A stretch of DNA of 64,000 bases, from contig JAZRPB010000003.1 in the NCBI GenBank assembly GCA_045649025.1, positions 1 to 64,000 on the forward strand, read 5' to 3'. The DNA comes from Ornithomonoglobus_A sp045649025 (GTDB lineage: Bacteria > Bacillota > Clostridia > UBA1381). The notes under the pieces were generated by a model. It made no database searches and had not been told where the DNA came from. It saw nothing but the letters and a program-made list of their open reading frames with translations. The translations under genes were made by a program, and so were the position numbers. Each line of letters opens with the position of its first letter. Position 1 is the stretch's first letter. Positions 33,038-42,402 of this stretch are shown here, piece after piece.

Positions 33038-33103
33038 TACAGTCATTATACCAAAATAGGCACAAAAAATCAACTGTTTTTTGTCAATTTGCATATTTGC
33101 GGG

Positions 33104-34177
33104 TTAATAGCACTGTTTTATTGTGGCACAAATTGCCTCCCCAACATATTTTGAGCAACGCTTTACCTCATCGAGAGTGTTGCCGTTTGCACCAATTTCT
33201 ATAAGCAGTGAGCCGTTTGTGGTGTGCATATTAAATCGCTCTGTTCTTAAATCAACACTTCTCATAAGCGAGGGGTACATTTGTGCGGCACTGCTTTGTA
33301 TTTTAGAAGCAAGCTTTAAATTTTCACGCCATTGCGGATGATAAAGCCCCATACTGTCTGTTCCGCACACAAGCATTGCCTGTGCCACACTTTCGCCGTT
33401 TATGGTTGTGGTTTTACAAAGCTTGCTGCCGTCATCATACACATATCCGTCGCGGTGAATATCAAGAACAATTTTTATCGACGGATTTTTTTTGAGGTTA
33501 TTTTCAACAGTTGTGAGTGCACGTGTGTATGCACCCTGATATGAGGGATAGTCGTGAACGGTGGTATCGTGTATAACTCCAATTCCGTTTTCTTCAAAAA
33601 CCTGCTTCATAACAGCACCAACGGCAACAATGTTCTTTTCGCTATCTGCATTTCTGTCGCCGAAATCACCAAAGCTCTCGGTAGTGTGTGTGTGTATAAT
33701 AAGAATTTCAGGAGATTGGTTACATTCCAAATCAAAGGTTGGCTGTGCACCAACAAATTCATTGGGGTTTATTGTGTAGGAGGTGGAGTTTGTTATTTCA
33801 ACACCGTCAAATGCCATAATCTGTTCTCTTGTGGGAATTTGAGGAGCGGGAATAGTCGGTTGCACAGTGGGGGTGGGCTGCGGCTCTTGTGGTGTGTTGT
33901 TTTCGTAGATAGGTGAAAATTCTTCAATTATGCTTTCACTGCGAGTAATATCAAAGCCCAGAAGCTTGTCTAAAACATTGTTAACAGAATATGTATTTTC
34001 GCTATCATCGCTTAACCCTTCCTTTAGAATATCATCATATATCTGCTGTTCATTAAAAACAGGAACGGCACGGTTATTTATATAAGAAAAAGATATAATT
34101 GCCGATAATAAAACCGCAAAGGAGAGAGCACAAAGCAGTATATGCTTTTTAGTTATACGTATTATTTTAAATGTCAT
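33104..34177 (-). CDS. spoIIP: Stage II sporulation protein P
   Basis: 357 residues. A membrane helix (about 10-30) and a Pro/Thr linker (TPTVQPTIPAPQIP) precede a SpoIIP amidase/endopeptidase domain with LIIHTHTTESFGD, DIHRDGY and LLIEIGANGNT. SpoIIP degrades septal peptidoglycan during engulfment with SpoIID and SpoIIM. Its presence with spo0A indicates an endospore former. It is transcribed divergently from the pheS leader. No clear sigma-E promoter was identified. Confidence 0.95.
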   Translation of the reverse strand: MTFKIIRITKKHILLCALSFAVLLSAIISFSYINNRAVPVFNEQQIYDDILKEGLSDDSENTYSVNNVLDKLLGFDITRSESIIEEFSPIYENNTPQEPQPTPTVQPTIPAPQIPTREQIMAFDGVEITNSTSYTINPNEFVGAQPTFDLECNQSPEILIIHTHTTESFGDFGDRNADSEKNIVAVGAVMKQVFEENGIGVIHDTTVHDYPSYQGAYTRALTTVENNLKKNPSIKIVLDIHRDGYVYDDGSKLCKTTTINGESVAQAMLVCGTDSMGLYHPQWRENLKLASKIQSSAAQMYPSLMRSVDLRTERFNMHTTNGSLLIEIGANGNTLDEVKRCSKYVGEAICATIKQCY

Positions 34178-34265
34178 TTTTGTAGTATCCTTGTCTTTTA
34201 TTTTTTTCCTATTCTATCTTTACTTTAAAATATGAAAAAATATGCCTGATTTTAGGGTTAAATTC

Positions 34266-34294
34266 TTGACAGAACGTGATTTTTGTGCTACAAT
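34266..34294 (+). promoter_or_regulatory. Promoter of the pheST T-box leader
   Basis: TTGACA at 34266-34271, 17 bp, TACAAT at 34289-34294, immediately ahead of the T-box leader. Confidence 0.75.
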
Positions 34295-34299
34295 GGTGG

Positions 34300-34556
34300 T
34301 AAATATAATATCCAGGCAATGAGCGTGTGTAAGTAGCGGTTGTTTTGTTGCAAAAGAGAGCAGGTATCGTGGCTGTGAGTACCTGTTGCAGTGGCAAACG
34401 TGAATTTCAGCACGGGAGCCTCCTGTGAAAGCCTTTTTGGTATAAACAGGGTGTTGGCACAGCACGGGGAGATGTGAAAAGAGTGCAGAGCGTATGCTCT
34501 GAATTTGGGTGGTACCGCGGATTTTTAACCCGTCCCTTTTTGGAGGGTTTTTTTTA
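34300..34556 (+). promoter_or_regulatory. T-box riboswitch of pheST (tRNA-Phe sensing)
   Basis: The T-box core AATTTGGGTGGTACCGCG lies at 34502-34519. It is followed by a terminator, AACCC/GGGTT with an eight-T tail (34527-34556). The upstream part contains stem I, where TTC at 34406-34408 is a plausible Phe specifier codon. Uncharged tRNA-Phe would stabilise the antiterminator and allow transcription of pheS and pheT. The specifier choice is inferred from the downstream genes. Confidence 0.92.
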
Positions 34557-34598
34557 TTTAAAAAATACCAATTAAGAATACTGAAAGGATTTTATACT

Positions 34599-35627
34599 AT
34601 GTTAGAAAAAACTTCACAACTAAAGCAGGAATTCATCCAAAAGCTTTCAAAGGCACAATCAAGTGCAGACGGCGAAGCATTAAGAGTTGAATTTCTTGGA
34701 AAAAAAGGCTCTGTTTCGTTATTAATGGGAGAGCTTAAGTCTGTTCCCAATGAGCAAAAGAAGGAAGCAGGTCAGATTATTAACGACCTTAAGAAGTTTA
34801 TAAACGATGAAATTGTAAATTTACAAAAGGTGTTAGAGGAAAAAGAAGAGCAATTAATGATTGATGCTGCAGAAAGCTACGACGAATCGTTGCCGCCAAC
34901 AGACGAGTCGGGCTCATATCATCCTATAACACTCGTTCAGCGTGAGTTAGAAGATATATTCTTAAGTATGGGCTTTAACATAGAGGACTATGTTGAGGTT
35001 GTAGATGACTACCATTGCTTTGAAGCACTTAACATTCCAAAGCATCACCCTGCAAGAGATATGCAGGATACCTACTACCTTTCAAACGGTCAGCTTTTAA
35101 AAACTCATACCTCGGCGGCACAAAACGCAATTATGAAAAAGTACGGTGCACCCTTAAGAGCAATCTTCCCAGGAAGATGCTTTAGAAACGAGTCTACCGA
35201 CGCGTGCCACGAAAACACCTTCTTCCAGATGGAGGGCATTATGATAGATAAGGATATTTCTATTTCAAATCTTATCTATTTTATGAAAACTATGCTTTCA
35301 GAGGTATTTAAAAAGGATATAAATGTTCGTTTAAGACCAGGCTTTTTCCCATTTGTAGAACCTGGCTTTGAGCTTGATATAGAGTGTCTTATCTGTGGCG
35401 GAAAGGGTTGTCCGTCCTGTAAGAACAGCGGTTGGCTCGAGCTTTGCCCCTGCGGTATGATTCACCCCAACGTGTTAAAGCACGGCGGTATCGACCCCGA
35501 GGAATACACAGGCTTTGCTTTTGGTTTGGGTCTTACAAGACTTGCTATGATGAAGTATGGAATAAAGGATATTCGTACGTTTAATAGTGGAAGTTTAAAG
35601 GCACTAAAGCAATTCAAGAACAGGTGA
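34599..35627 (+). CDS. pheS: Phenylalanyl-tRNA synthetase alpha subunit
   Basis: 342 residues. The N-terminal coiled coil (residues 1-85) binds tRNA, followed by class II catalytic motifs: HPARDMQDTYYL, LKTHTSAAQ, PGRCFRNESTDACHE and GFAFGLGLTRLAMM. CxxC pairs (CLICGGKGCPSCKNSG) sit before motif 3. Start ATG 34599 follows GAAAGGAT, after the T-box terminator; an earlier in-frame start would lie inside the leader. It forms the alpha2beta2 enzyme with pheT. Confidence 0.97.
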   Translation: MLEKTSQLKQEFIQKLSKAQSSADGEALRVEFLGKKGSVSLLMGELKSVPNEQKKEAGQIINDLKKFINDEIVNLQKVLEEKEEQLMIDAAESYDESLPPTDESGSYHPITLVQRELEDIFLSMGFNIEDYVEVVDDYHCFEALNIPKHHPARDMQDTYYLSNGQLLKTHTSAAQNAIMKKYGAPLRAIFPGRCFRNESTDACHENTFFQMEGIMIDKDISISNLIYFMKTMLSEVFKKDINVRLRPGFFPFVEPGFELDIECLICGGKGCPSCKNSGWLELCPCGMIHPNVLKHGGIDPEEYTGFAFGLGLTRLAMMKYGIKDIRTFNSGSLKALKQFKNR

Positions 35628-35635
35628 TTATTTCA

Positions 35636-35721
35636 AAAATTGTCCATCTTGCCATTTTTTGCTCGGGGCGGTATAAACATACAGCACCACTCGCTGCAAA
35701 ACGGCAACCTGAACAATTTTT
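35636..35721 (+). repeat. 85-nt palindromic repeat, copy C
   Basis: AAAATTGTCCATCTTGCC and GGCAACCTGAACAATTTT ends, with inner CGGGGCGGTAT...ATACAGCACC. It lies between pheS and pheT and should be in their transcript. Unlike other copies it has no second left half; a GTAG REP unit follows instead. Confidence 0.75.
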
Positions 35722-35753
35722 GAGAAAAAATCGGTCATTAAAGACGACGGATC

Positions 35754-35777
35754 GTAGGGGACGTTCACGAACGTCCC
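35754..35777 (+). repeat. 24-nt GTAG REP unit between pheS and pheT
   Basis: GTAG, GGGACGTT, loop CACG, AACGTCCC. It has the same stem as the unit at 29328-29351. Confidence 0.8.
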
Positions 35778-35816
35778 GTAACATAACAAAAAACCACAAT
35801 GAAAGGAATATAGAAA

Positions 35817-38186
35817 ATGCTCGTTTCAATGAACTGGATAAACGACTATGTTGATTTATCAAACGAAAATATAGAAGAATTAATACATCGCTTCACACTT
35901 TCAACCGCAGAGGTTGAGGATATTATATATAAGGGAAAAGACATTAAAAATGTTGTTAGTGCAAAGATTTTATCGGTGCAAAATCATCCCGAATCCAAAA
36001 AGCTGCATCTTTTAAAGGTAGATGCAGGCGACAGAGTTTACGACTGTGTTTGCGGTGCACCAAACGTGAGAGAGGGTATGGTGGTTGCATTTGCAAAATG
36101 CGGCGGTATGGTTGGCGGTATGGAAATTGGCAAGGCAATGCTTGCAGGCTATCCGTCGGAGGGTATGTGCTGTTCCGAAAAGGAGCTTGGCATAAGCGAC
36201 GACCATTCAGGACTTATGGAATTAAATGGGGACACTAAACTTGGCACAGACATTAAGGAGATATTTCCAATAGAGGATATAATATTTGAGGTTGATAACA
36301 AATCACTCACAAACCGCCCCGACCTTTGGGGACACTACGGAATAGCAAGAGAGTTTTCTGCTCTTACAGGTAAAGAGCTTAAGCCATTAAAGCTTGGCAA
36401 CACCAATGAGGGACACACAAATAAAATTCCTGTTGAAGTTAAAAGAGATGATTTGGTATACAGATATTCCTGTATTAAGATGGATAACATCACAAAGAAC
36501 ACATCACCCGAACAAATAAAAATACGTCTTACCTATTGCGGAATGCGTCCTATAAATCTTCTTGCAGACGTAACAAACTACATTATGCTTGAATTAGGAC
36601 AGCCAACTCACGCATTTGATGCCACAAAGATAGATAAAATAGTGGTAGACACACCAAAAGAAAACTGCGAGTTTGAAACTCTTGATGGTGTAAAGCGTGA
36701 TATCGACACCAACACACTTCTTATTCATAACAACAATACACCTGTTGCAATTGCAGGTATTATGGGCGGTCTTGATTCCGAAATAGTAGATAATACATCA
36801 TCGGTTGTGCTTGAAAGTGCAAATTTTGACGGAGTAAGTGTAAGAAAGTCGTCAACAAAACTTGGTTTAAGAACAGATGCAAGTATGAGATACGAAAAAA
36901 CACTCGACCCCGAGCTTACTATCACAGCCATTGAAAGATTTGTATATCTTGTTAAAGAAATAGATAAGGGTGCATCGGTTGCATCTGCTCTAACAGATGA
37001 GTACGTTAAAAAATACCCAACCATTAACCTTACAATAGACAAAAGTTATGTAGACAAATACACAGGAATAGATATAACAGACCAAGAAATACTAAACACT
37101 CTAAAGTCACTTGGCTTTAAAACAGAGCATACGGATAGTGAATTTAAGGTTGAAGTTCCAAGCTGGAGAGCAACAAAGGACGTTACAATAAAGGCAGACT
37201 TAATTGAGGAAATCACAAGAATTTACGGCTACGACAACTTTGCAATAAAAACAACAAGAAGTGCACTAAAGCCTGTAAGACAGAGTATGACAAAGTCGGA
37301 CGAGGCACAAATAAAGGATATTCTTGTTAAGAAGTTCGGTATGCACGAGGTACATTCATATATCTGGTACGACGGCAAGAAAATGAAAAAGCTCGGACTT
37401 GATATCGACGAAAATGTGCGTATTTTGAATATGACAACTCCCGAAAACGGAACATTGAGAAGCACAATGCTTCCAACACTTCTTGGCTTTGCTTACGATA
37501 ACAGAAGCTATGCAAAGAGCTTTGGCATATTCGAGGTTGGCCGTGTTGTTGAGGGACTTTGTAGCAACAACGAATGTAACGAAAAGAAAAAGCTTGGCTT
37601 TGTTATGTTCTCAAAAGAGGATAGCGAGAAGGCACTTTACTTTAAAACGTTAGATGTTGTAAGATGCCTCTTTGACTATATCAAACACGGCAATGTTACA
37701 TTTGCAAAGACAGATGTAAAATATGCATACCAACACCCTAAAAACACATCCGATATTTTATACGACAATATAAAGGTTGGTACAATAAACACATTGCATC
37801 CAAGAAATCTTGCAAAAATAGATAAAAATGCTGCAATTGTGTGTGTGGAAATAGACCTTGCCACAATGGAGGAATTAGAGGTTAAGGCAGTTGACTTTGT
37901 TGAGCCGTCAAAGTTCCCGTCAATTGACTACGACCTGTCCTTTGTAATTAAAGACGGTATGAGATACGAACAGATTGCAGCTGCATGGGAGAGTCAGAAC
38001 GAAAGTGCTCTTTCGCAGGTACAGGTTATTGATATGTATGAAGCAGACGGCGTTAAGAGTATAACAGTAAGATTAACCTTCTCATCAGACGAGAGAACAT
38101 TGTCGATGGAAGAAGTACAGCCAATAGTTGATAAGGCTATACAGTATCTTGCAAATATGGGTGTTACTCTTAAAATGAAAGGATAA
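35817..38186 (+). CDS. pheT: Phenylalanyl-tRNA synthetase beta subunit
   Basis: 789 residues with the full bacterial domain order: an EMAP-type tRNA-binding domain (about 40-150, KILSVQNHPESKKLHLLKVD), B3/B4 editing domain, B5, catalytic-like core and C-terminal FDX-ACB domain (FPSIDYDLSFVI). RBS AAAGGAAT. It is separated from pheS by 189 nt holding two repeat types. That is unusual for a stoichiometric pair. Confidence 0.97.
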   Translation: MLVSMNWINDYVDLSNENIEELIHRFTLSTAEVEDIIYKGKDIKNVVSAKILSVQNHPESKKLHLLKVDAGDRVYDCVCGAPNVREGMVVAFAKCGGMVGGMEIGKAMLAGYPSEGMCCSEKELGISDDHSGLMELNGDTKLGTDIKEIFPIEDIIFEVDNKSLTNRPDLWGHYGIAREFSALTGKELKPLKLGNTNEGHTNKIPVEVKRDDLVYRYSCIKMDNITKNTSPEQIKIRLTYCGMRPINLLADVTNYIMLELGQPTHAFDATKIDKIVVDTPKENCEFETLDGVKRDIDTNTLLIHNNNTPVAIAGIMGGLDSEIVDNTSSVVLESANFDGVSVRKSSTKLGLRTDASMRYEKTLDPELTITAIERFVYLVKEIDKGASVASALTDEYVKKYPTINLTIDKSYVDKYTGIDITDQEILNTLKSLGFKTEHTDSEFKVEVPSWRATKDVTIKADLIEEITRIYGYDNFAIKTTRSALKPVRQSMTKSDEAQIKDILVKKFGMHEVHSYIWYDGKKMKKLGLDIDENVRILNMTTPENGTLRSTMLPTLLGFAYDNRSYAKSFGIFEVGRVVEGLCSNNECNEKKKLGFVMFSKEDSEKALYFKTLDVVRCLFDYIKHGNVTFAKTDVKYAYQHPKNTSDILYDNIKVGTINTLHPRNLAKIDKNAAIVCVEIDLATMEELEVKAVDFVEPSKFPSIDYDLSFVIKDGMRYEQIAAAWESQNESALSQVQVIDMYEADGVKSITVRLTFSSDERTLSMEEVQPIVDKAIQYLANMGVTLKMKG

Positions 38187-38191
38187 AACAT

Positions 38192-39400
38192 ATGGATTTA
38201 GAATTAAGAGAAATAGAAAAAGCAGTTAAAAGACTGGAAAACACAATCCATAAGACTGATATAGAAAAATCCACCACCTTTTTACAAATGACAGGCGGCG
38301 AAATTTATCTTAAATACGAAAACCAACAGAAAACAGGCTCGTTTAAAATAAGAGGAGCACTAAATAAGGTTGCGGCACTTGTTGAAAGAGGCGAGGCAAA
38401 GGCGGTTGTTGCATCAAGTGCGGGAAATCACGCACAGGGCGTGGCATACGCTTCAAAGGTGTTTAACATTCCTGCAACAATATGTATGCCAAAGTCTACG
38501 CCAATTGCAAAGGTTAGTGCAACACAGGGCTATGGTGCAAAGGTTGTTTTGCATGGTGACTGCTACGACGATGCCTACGGCAAGGCAGTAGAAATTCAGG
38601 AAAAAGAGGGTGCAACCTTCCTTCATCCGTATGATGATTTAGAGGTAATGGCAGGTCAGGGCACAATTGGCATAGAGGTTCTTGAAGCATTACCAACAGT
38701 TGATATGGTAATAGTACCCGCAGGCGGCGGCGGTCTGCTTGCAGGTGTATCGGCTTGTATTAAGCAAATTAACCCAAGAGTTAAAATTGTTGGTGTACAG
38801 GCAGAGGGAGCATCTGCAATTGCACAGTCGTTTGCTAAAAAGAGCTATGTTGTAACAGACACATCATCAACAATTGCCGATGGTATTTCTGTAAAGGCAC
38901 CGGGCAAGAAAACAGTGGAAATTATAAATAAATATGCAGATGATGTTGTAACTGTAACAGATGCAGAAATCAGCTCTGCAATTCTTTTACTGCTTGAAAG
39001 AAACAAACAGGTGGTTGAGCCTGCGGGTGCAACACCGCTTGCGGCAGTGCTAAACGGCAAGGTAGATGTTAAGGGCAAAAAGGTTTTGTGCTTAATGTCG
39101 GGCGGTAATATAGATGTTAGCTTTATTCAAAGAATAATAGATATGGGTCTTGTTTCAAGAAAGAGAAAGCTTAAATTTAAAACAAAGCTTCTTGATATTC
39201 CCGGCTCTTTAACACATCTCTCAAATGTATTGTCGAAAGCAAATGCAAATGTTACAATGGTACAATACGACCGTTTTAGCGAGGAGCTTGACCCCAACGA
39301 AACAATCATTCATATTGGTTGCGATGTTGGCGGCGAAGAGCACGGACAAAAGGTTATGCAAAAGCTAAAAGAGAATGGTTATAATCCTGTAATTGAATAG
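38192..39400 (+). CDS. ilvA: Threonine ammonia-lyase
   Basis: 402 residues. The PLP lysine is in KTGSFKIRGA, with phosphate-binding SAGNHAQGVAYA and the glycine loop PAGGGGLLAG. A C-terminal ACT-like domain (about residues 325-402, LLDIPGSLTHLSNVLSKANA) indicates the allosteric, short-ACT type found in many Clostridia; it could be annotated tdcB by others. It makes 2-oxobutanoate for isoleucine. It starts 5 nt after pheT. Confidence 0.93.
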   Translation: MDLELREIEKAVKRLENTIHKTDIEKSTTFLQMTGGEIYLKYENQQKTGSFKIRGALNKVAALVERGEAKAVVASSAGNHAQGVAYASKVFNIPATICMPKSTPIAKVSATQGYGAKVVLHGDCYDDAYGKAVEIQEKEGATFLHPYDDLEVMAGQGTIGIEVLEALPTVDMVIVPAGGGGLLAGVSACIKQINPRVKIVGVQAEGASAIAQSFAKKSYVVTDTSSTIADGISVKAPGKKTVEIINKYADDVVTVTDAEISSAILLLLERNKQVVEPAGATPLAAVLNGKVDVKGKKVLCLMSGGNIDVSFIQRIIDMGLVSRKRKLKFKTKLLDIPGSLTHLSNVLSKANANVTMVQYDRFSEELDPNETIIHIGCDVGGEEHGQKVMQKLKENGYNPVIE

Positions 39401-39414
39401 GAGAGGAAAGGCAA

Positions 39415-40605
39415 ATGATTACAAAGCCTACAATTGAAATAATTTATGAATCAGCGTCAATTCAACGTTGGAACGACCATATCCGTCCATGGACGGGTTT
39501 TACAGAGCTTGATAAGCAAGCCCACAAGATGTTTTATGCGTATGTTCTTGCAAAATGTGAGGGCGACGGTGTTGATATGCAAAAGCTTGTTGAGGGGGGT
39601 ATTTTTGAGTTCTTCCACCGTTCTATTTTAACCGATATAAACCCGCCTATTTATCATCAGCTTATAAAGGAAAAAGGCCCCCAAATTGACGAATGGGTGC
39701 TTGAAGAGCTGCGTAATGACCTTGGTCAGATTGGCGGCGGATTTTTCGAGAGAATGGAAAGGTATTTCCGTGAAAAGGAATACAGCGAATTAGAAAAGAA
39801 AATATTAAAAGCGGCACACTACGAGGCAAGCTGTTGGGAATTTGAAATTATATACAGCTTAAACCATGCCACCTTCGGTATTGAACAGGTGAAGCAGGAA
39901 ATGCGTTCGGGGCTTGCATCTTGCGATACCTTTAAGGGCTTTCGTGAGTTCTCGGGCAGTAAATATCTGCAAGATTTTCTTTCGCTTATTGGCAAGTTAA
40001 GATACCAGCAAAGATGGGCAAAGGCGGTGAGAATGCCGTCAACCTACGTTATGGGACATATGCTTGTTGTAGCAATATTGTCATATTTTTCAACACTTGA
40101 AACAGGCTGTGAAGTATGCCCACAAAGACTGGTAAACAACTTCTTTGGCGGTCTGTTTCACGACCTTCCCGAAGTTTTAACACGTGATATTGTGTCGCCT
40201 GTTAAAGCGTCTGTGGAAGGGTTGGGACATATTATAAACGAAATTGAAGCAGAGCAGATGGAAAAGGTTATATATCCGCTTCTTCCGCCCGACTGGCACA
40301 ACGAATTAAAATATTTTACCACAAATGAGTTCGACTCTAAAATTATCTTAAACAAAGAGGTTAAAAAGATTACGTCGGACGAGATAAATAAAACATATAA
40401 CGATAACTATTTTAACCCAATGGACGGACAGATAATAAGAGCGTGCGACCATTTGAGTGCATATATAGAGGCATATTTATCGTTAAGCTATGGTATTAAA
40501 TCGGAGCAGATTTCAGGCGGCTATAATCAGCTTACACCAAAATATAAGGGTAAGGTTATAGGCGGAGTAGACTTTGGAAAGATGTTTGGATATTTTAAAA
40601 TATGA
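39415..40605 (+). CDS. HD-domain protein (YfbR-like metal-dependent phosphohydrolase family)
   Basis: 396 residues with two HD-like regions: DKQAHKMFYAYVLA near the N-terminus and STYVMGHMLVVA...FHDLPEVLTRDI (His-Asp pair) in the middle, ending with ACDHLSAYIEAYLS. The substrate is unknown; YfbR-type enzymes are 5'-nucleotidases. RBS GGAGAGGAAAG. It overlaps recX by 4 nt. Confidence 0.8.
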   Translation: MITKPTIEIIYESASIQRWNDHIRPWTGFTELDKQAHKMFYAYVLAKCEGDGVDMQKLVEGGIFEFFHRSILTDINPPIYHQLIKEKGPQIDEWVLEELRNDLGQIGGGFFERMERYFREKEYSELEKKILKAAHYEASCWEFEIIYSLNHATFGIEQVKQEMRSGLASCDTFKGFREFSGSKYLQDFLSLIGKLRYQQRWAKAVRMPSTYVMGHMLVVAILSYFSTLETGCEVCPQRLVNNFFGGLFHDLPEVLTRDIVSPVKASVEGLGHIINEIEAEQMEKVIYPLLPPDWHNELKYFTTNEFDSKIILNKEVKKITSDEINKTYNDNYFNPMDGQIIRACDHLSAYIEAYLSLSYGIKSEQISGGYNQLTPKYKGKVIGGVDFGKMFGYFKI

Positions 40606-41081
40606 GAAAACCAAAGGAAATAAAAACATATGAAGAGGCAAAGGAAAGAGCGCTTCGTTTGCTGGAGTTTCGTGCACATTCAAAAAAGGAGCTTAAGGAT
40701 AAGCTTAAAATGAACAGTGTGCCCAATGAAATAATAGACGAGGTTCTGTCCTTTTGCCAAAGCTATGGCTTTGTTAATGATGCAGAGTATGCAAAACGCA
40801 AAGCAATGGATTTATACAAATTAAAAAAATACGGCAGACACAGAATTGAGCAGGAATTAAAAATGAGAGGAATTTCAACTGATTTAATTTATGATGCCGT
40901 GTGTGAGATTGATTTTGACGAAAATGACCTTACGGGGCTTGTTAAAAAGAAGCTTGGGGGAAACTTTGAAAGAAAGAATATTGATAAGTGCATACGCTAC
41001 TTTTTATACCGTGGCTACGAATTTTCACAAATTAAGGAATGTATAAGCACTTTATCAACGGAGGAAGAGTATGACCTATAA
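40602..41081 (+). CDS. recX: Regulatory protein RecX
   Basis: 159 residues, all-helical, with the RecX pattern: ALRLLEFRAHSKKELKDKL, YGFVNDAEYAKRKAMDL, GRHRIEQELKMRGI. It modulates RecA filaments, by family knowledge. ATG overlaps the HD gene stop (ATGA). No recA is in the window. It overlaps rimO by 11 nt. Confidence 0.9.
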   Translation: MRKPKEIKTYEEAKERALRLLEFRAHSKKELKDKLKMNSVPNEIIDEVLSFCQSYGFVNDAEYAKRKAMDLYKLKKYGRHRIEQELKMRGISTDLIYDAVCEIDFDENDLTGLVKKKLGGNFERKNIDKCIRYFLYRGYEFSQIKECISTLSTEEEYDL

Positions 41082-42402
41082 TATTGGTATGGTATCATTA
41101 GGCTGTGCAAAAAACCAGACCGACGCAGAAATTATGCTTGGCTTGCTTTCGGAGGGCGGTTATGCAATTGTGGATAATCCTGCCGATGCAGATATAATAA
41201 TTGTAAACACTTGTGGATTTATAGAGTCGGCAAAGCAGGAGTCGATTGAAGCAATATTAGAGATGGCACGCTACAAAGAGGGCAGATGTAAATTACTTAT
41301 TGCAACAGGCTGTCTTGCCGAGAGGTACAATTCACAGGTAATGAGCGAAATGCCCGAGGTGGATGCAGTTCTCGGCACAGGCGATTTTGACAGTATATGC
41401 AGTGTAATAAAAAGTGCATTTGAGGGTGAAAAGCCAGTTATATGCGGAAACAAAGACCGCACGCCCGATGATGATTTGCCCAGAGTTTTAACAACTCCCC
41501 AATATAGTGCATACCTTAAAATTGCCGATGGCTGTGATAATAACTGTACATATTGTGCAATCCCCAAAATTCGCGGCAGATACAGAAGCCGCACAAAAGA
41601 AAACATAGTAAAGGAAGCAATGGAGCTTGCAAAAAGGGGAGTTAAGGAGCTTATATTAATTGCACAGGACACCACTCGTTATGGAATAGACCTTTATGGA
41701 AGGTATTGTCTTGATGAGCTTTTAGAAGAGCTTGTAAAAATAGACGGCATACATTGGATAAGAGTTCACTATTATTATGCCGAGGCAATCACAAAAGAGC
41801 TTGTTGATACAATGGCAAGGCACAGTAAAATATGTAATTATATAGATATTCCCATACAACACGCAAATAACGATATTTTAAGACGTATGGCACGAAGAAC
41901 AAATCGTGATGAAATAACACAAAAGATTAATTATATTCGTGAAAAAATGCCCGACGCAGTTATAAGAACATCAATAATTGTTGGTTTTCCTGGTGAAACA
42001 CAGGAGCAGTTTAACGAGCTTTGCGACTTTGTTAAGGAAATGAAGTTCGACAGAATGGGTGTTTTTGCCTACTCACAGGAGGAGGACACCGCAGCTGCCG
42101 GCTTTAAAGACCAGATAGACGAAAAAACAAAGCAAAAGCGGTTAGATACACTTATGAAAATACAACAGAAAATTTCGCTTTCGCTTAACCAACAAAAAAT
42201 CGGTAAAAGAATAGAAGTTCTTGTGGAGGGCTATGATGAGGATAATTTCCTCTTCTATGGCAGAAGCCGAGGCGACAGCATAGATGTCGATTCGCTTGTG
42301 TACTTTGCCACCGAGGACGAAGTAAATGCGGGAGATTTTATAACAGTAGAAATTCTTGCTGCCGACGAGTATGATTTAACAGGAAAGGAAGTTAAGATAT
42401 GA
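41071..42402 (+). CDS. rimO: Ribosomal protein uS12 methylthiotransferase
   Basis: 443 residues: UPF0004 domain with three Cys (SLGCAKNQTDAE, VNTCGFIESAK, GCLAERY), radical-SAM CxxxCxxC in CDNNCTYCAIPKIRGRYRSR and a C-terminal TRAM domain. The IESAKQESI sequence is RimO- rather than MiaB-like. It methylthiolates Asp in ribosomal protein S12. Start ATG 41071 follows GGAGGAAGAG. Confidence 0.95.
   Translation: MTYNIGMVSLGCAKNQTDAEIMLGLLSEGGYAIVDNPADADIIIVNTCGFIESAKQESIEAILEMARYKEGRCKLLIATGCLAERYNSQVMSEMPEVDAVLGTGDFDSICSVIKSAFEGEKPVICGNKDRTPDDDLPRVLTTPQYSAYLKIADGCDNNCTYCAIPKIRGRYRSRTKENIVKEAMELAKRGVKELILIAQDTTRYGIDLYGRYCLDELLEELVKIDGIHWIRVHYYYAEAITKELVDTMARHSKICNYIDIPIQHANNDILRRMARRTNRDEITQKINYIREKMPDAVIRTSIIVGFPGETQEQFNELCDFVKEMKFDRMGVFAYSQEEDTAAAGFKDQIDEKTKQKRLDTLMKIQQKISLSLNQQKIGKRIEVLVEGYDEDNFLFYGRSRGDSIDVDSLVYFATEDEVNAGDFITVEILAADEYDLTGKEVKI

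Noticed and set aside
32850..33065. N-terminal extension of the uracil-DNA glycosylase
   Set aside because: The frame is open but runs through palindromic repeats, and a good ribosome site precedes ATG 32849, where UDG homology begins.
34300..34500. tRNA-like or separate ncRNA gene before pheS
   Set aside because: The conserved T-box sequence and terminator explain the structure; no tRNA acceptor or TPsiC arm was seen.
34509..34598. N-terminal extension of PheS
   Set aside because: It lies inside the T-box core and terminator; PheS normally starts at MLEKTSQLKQ (34599).
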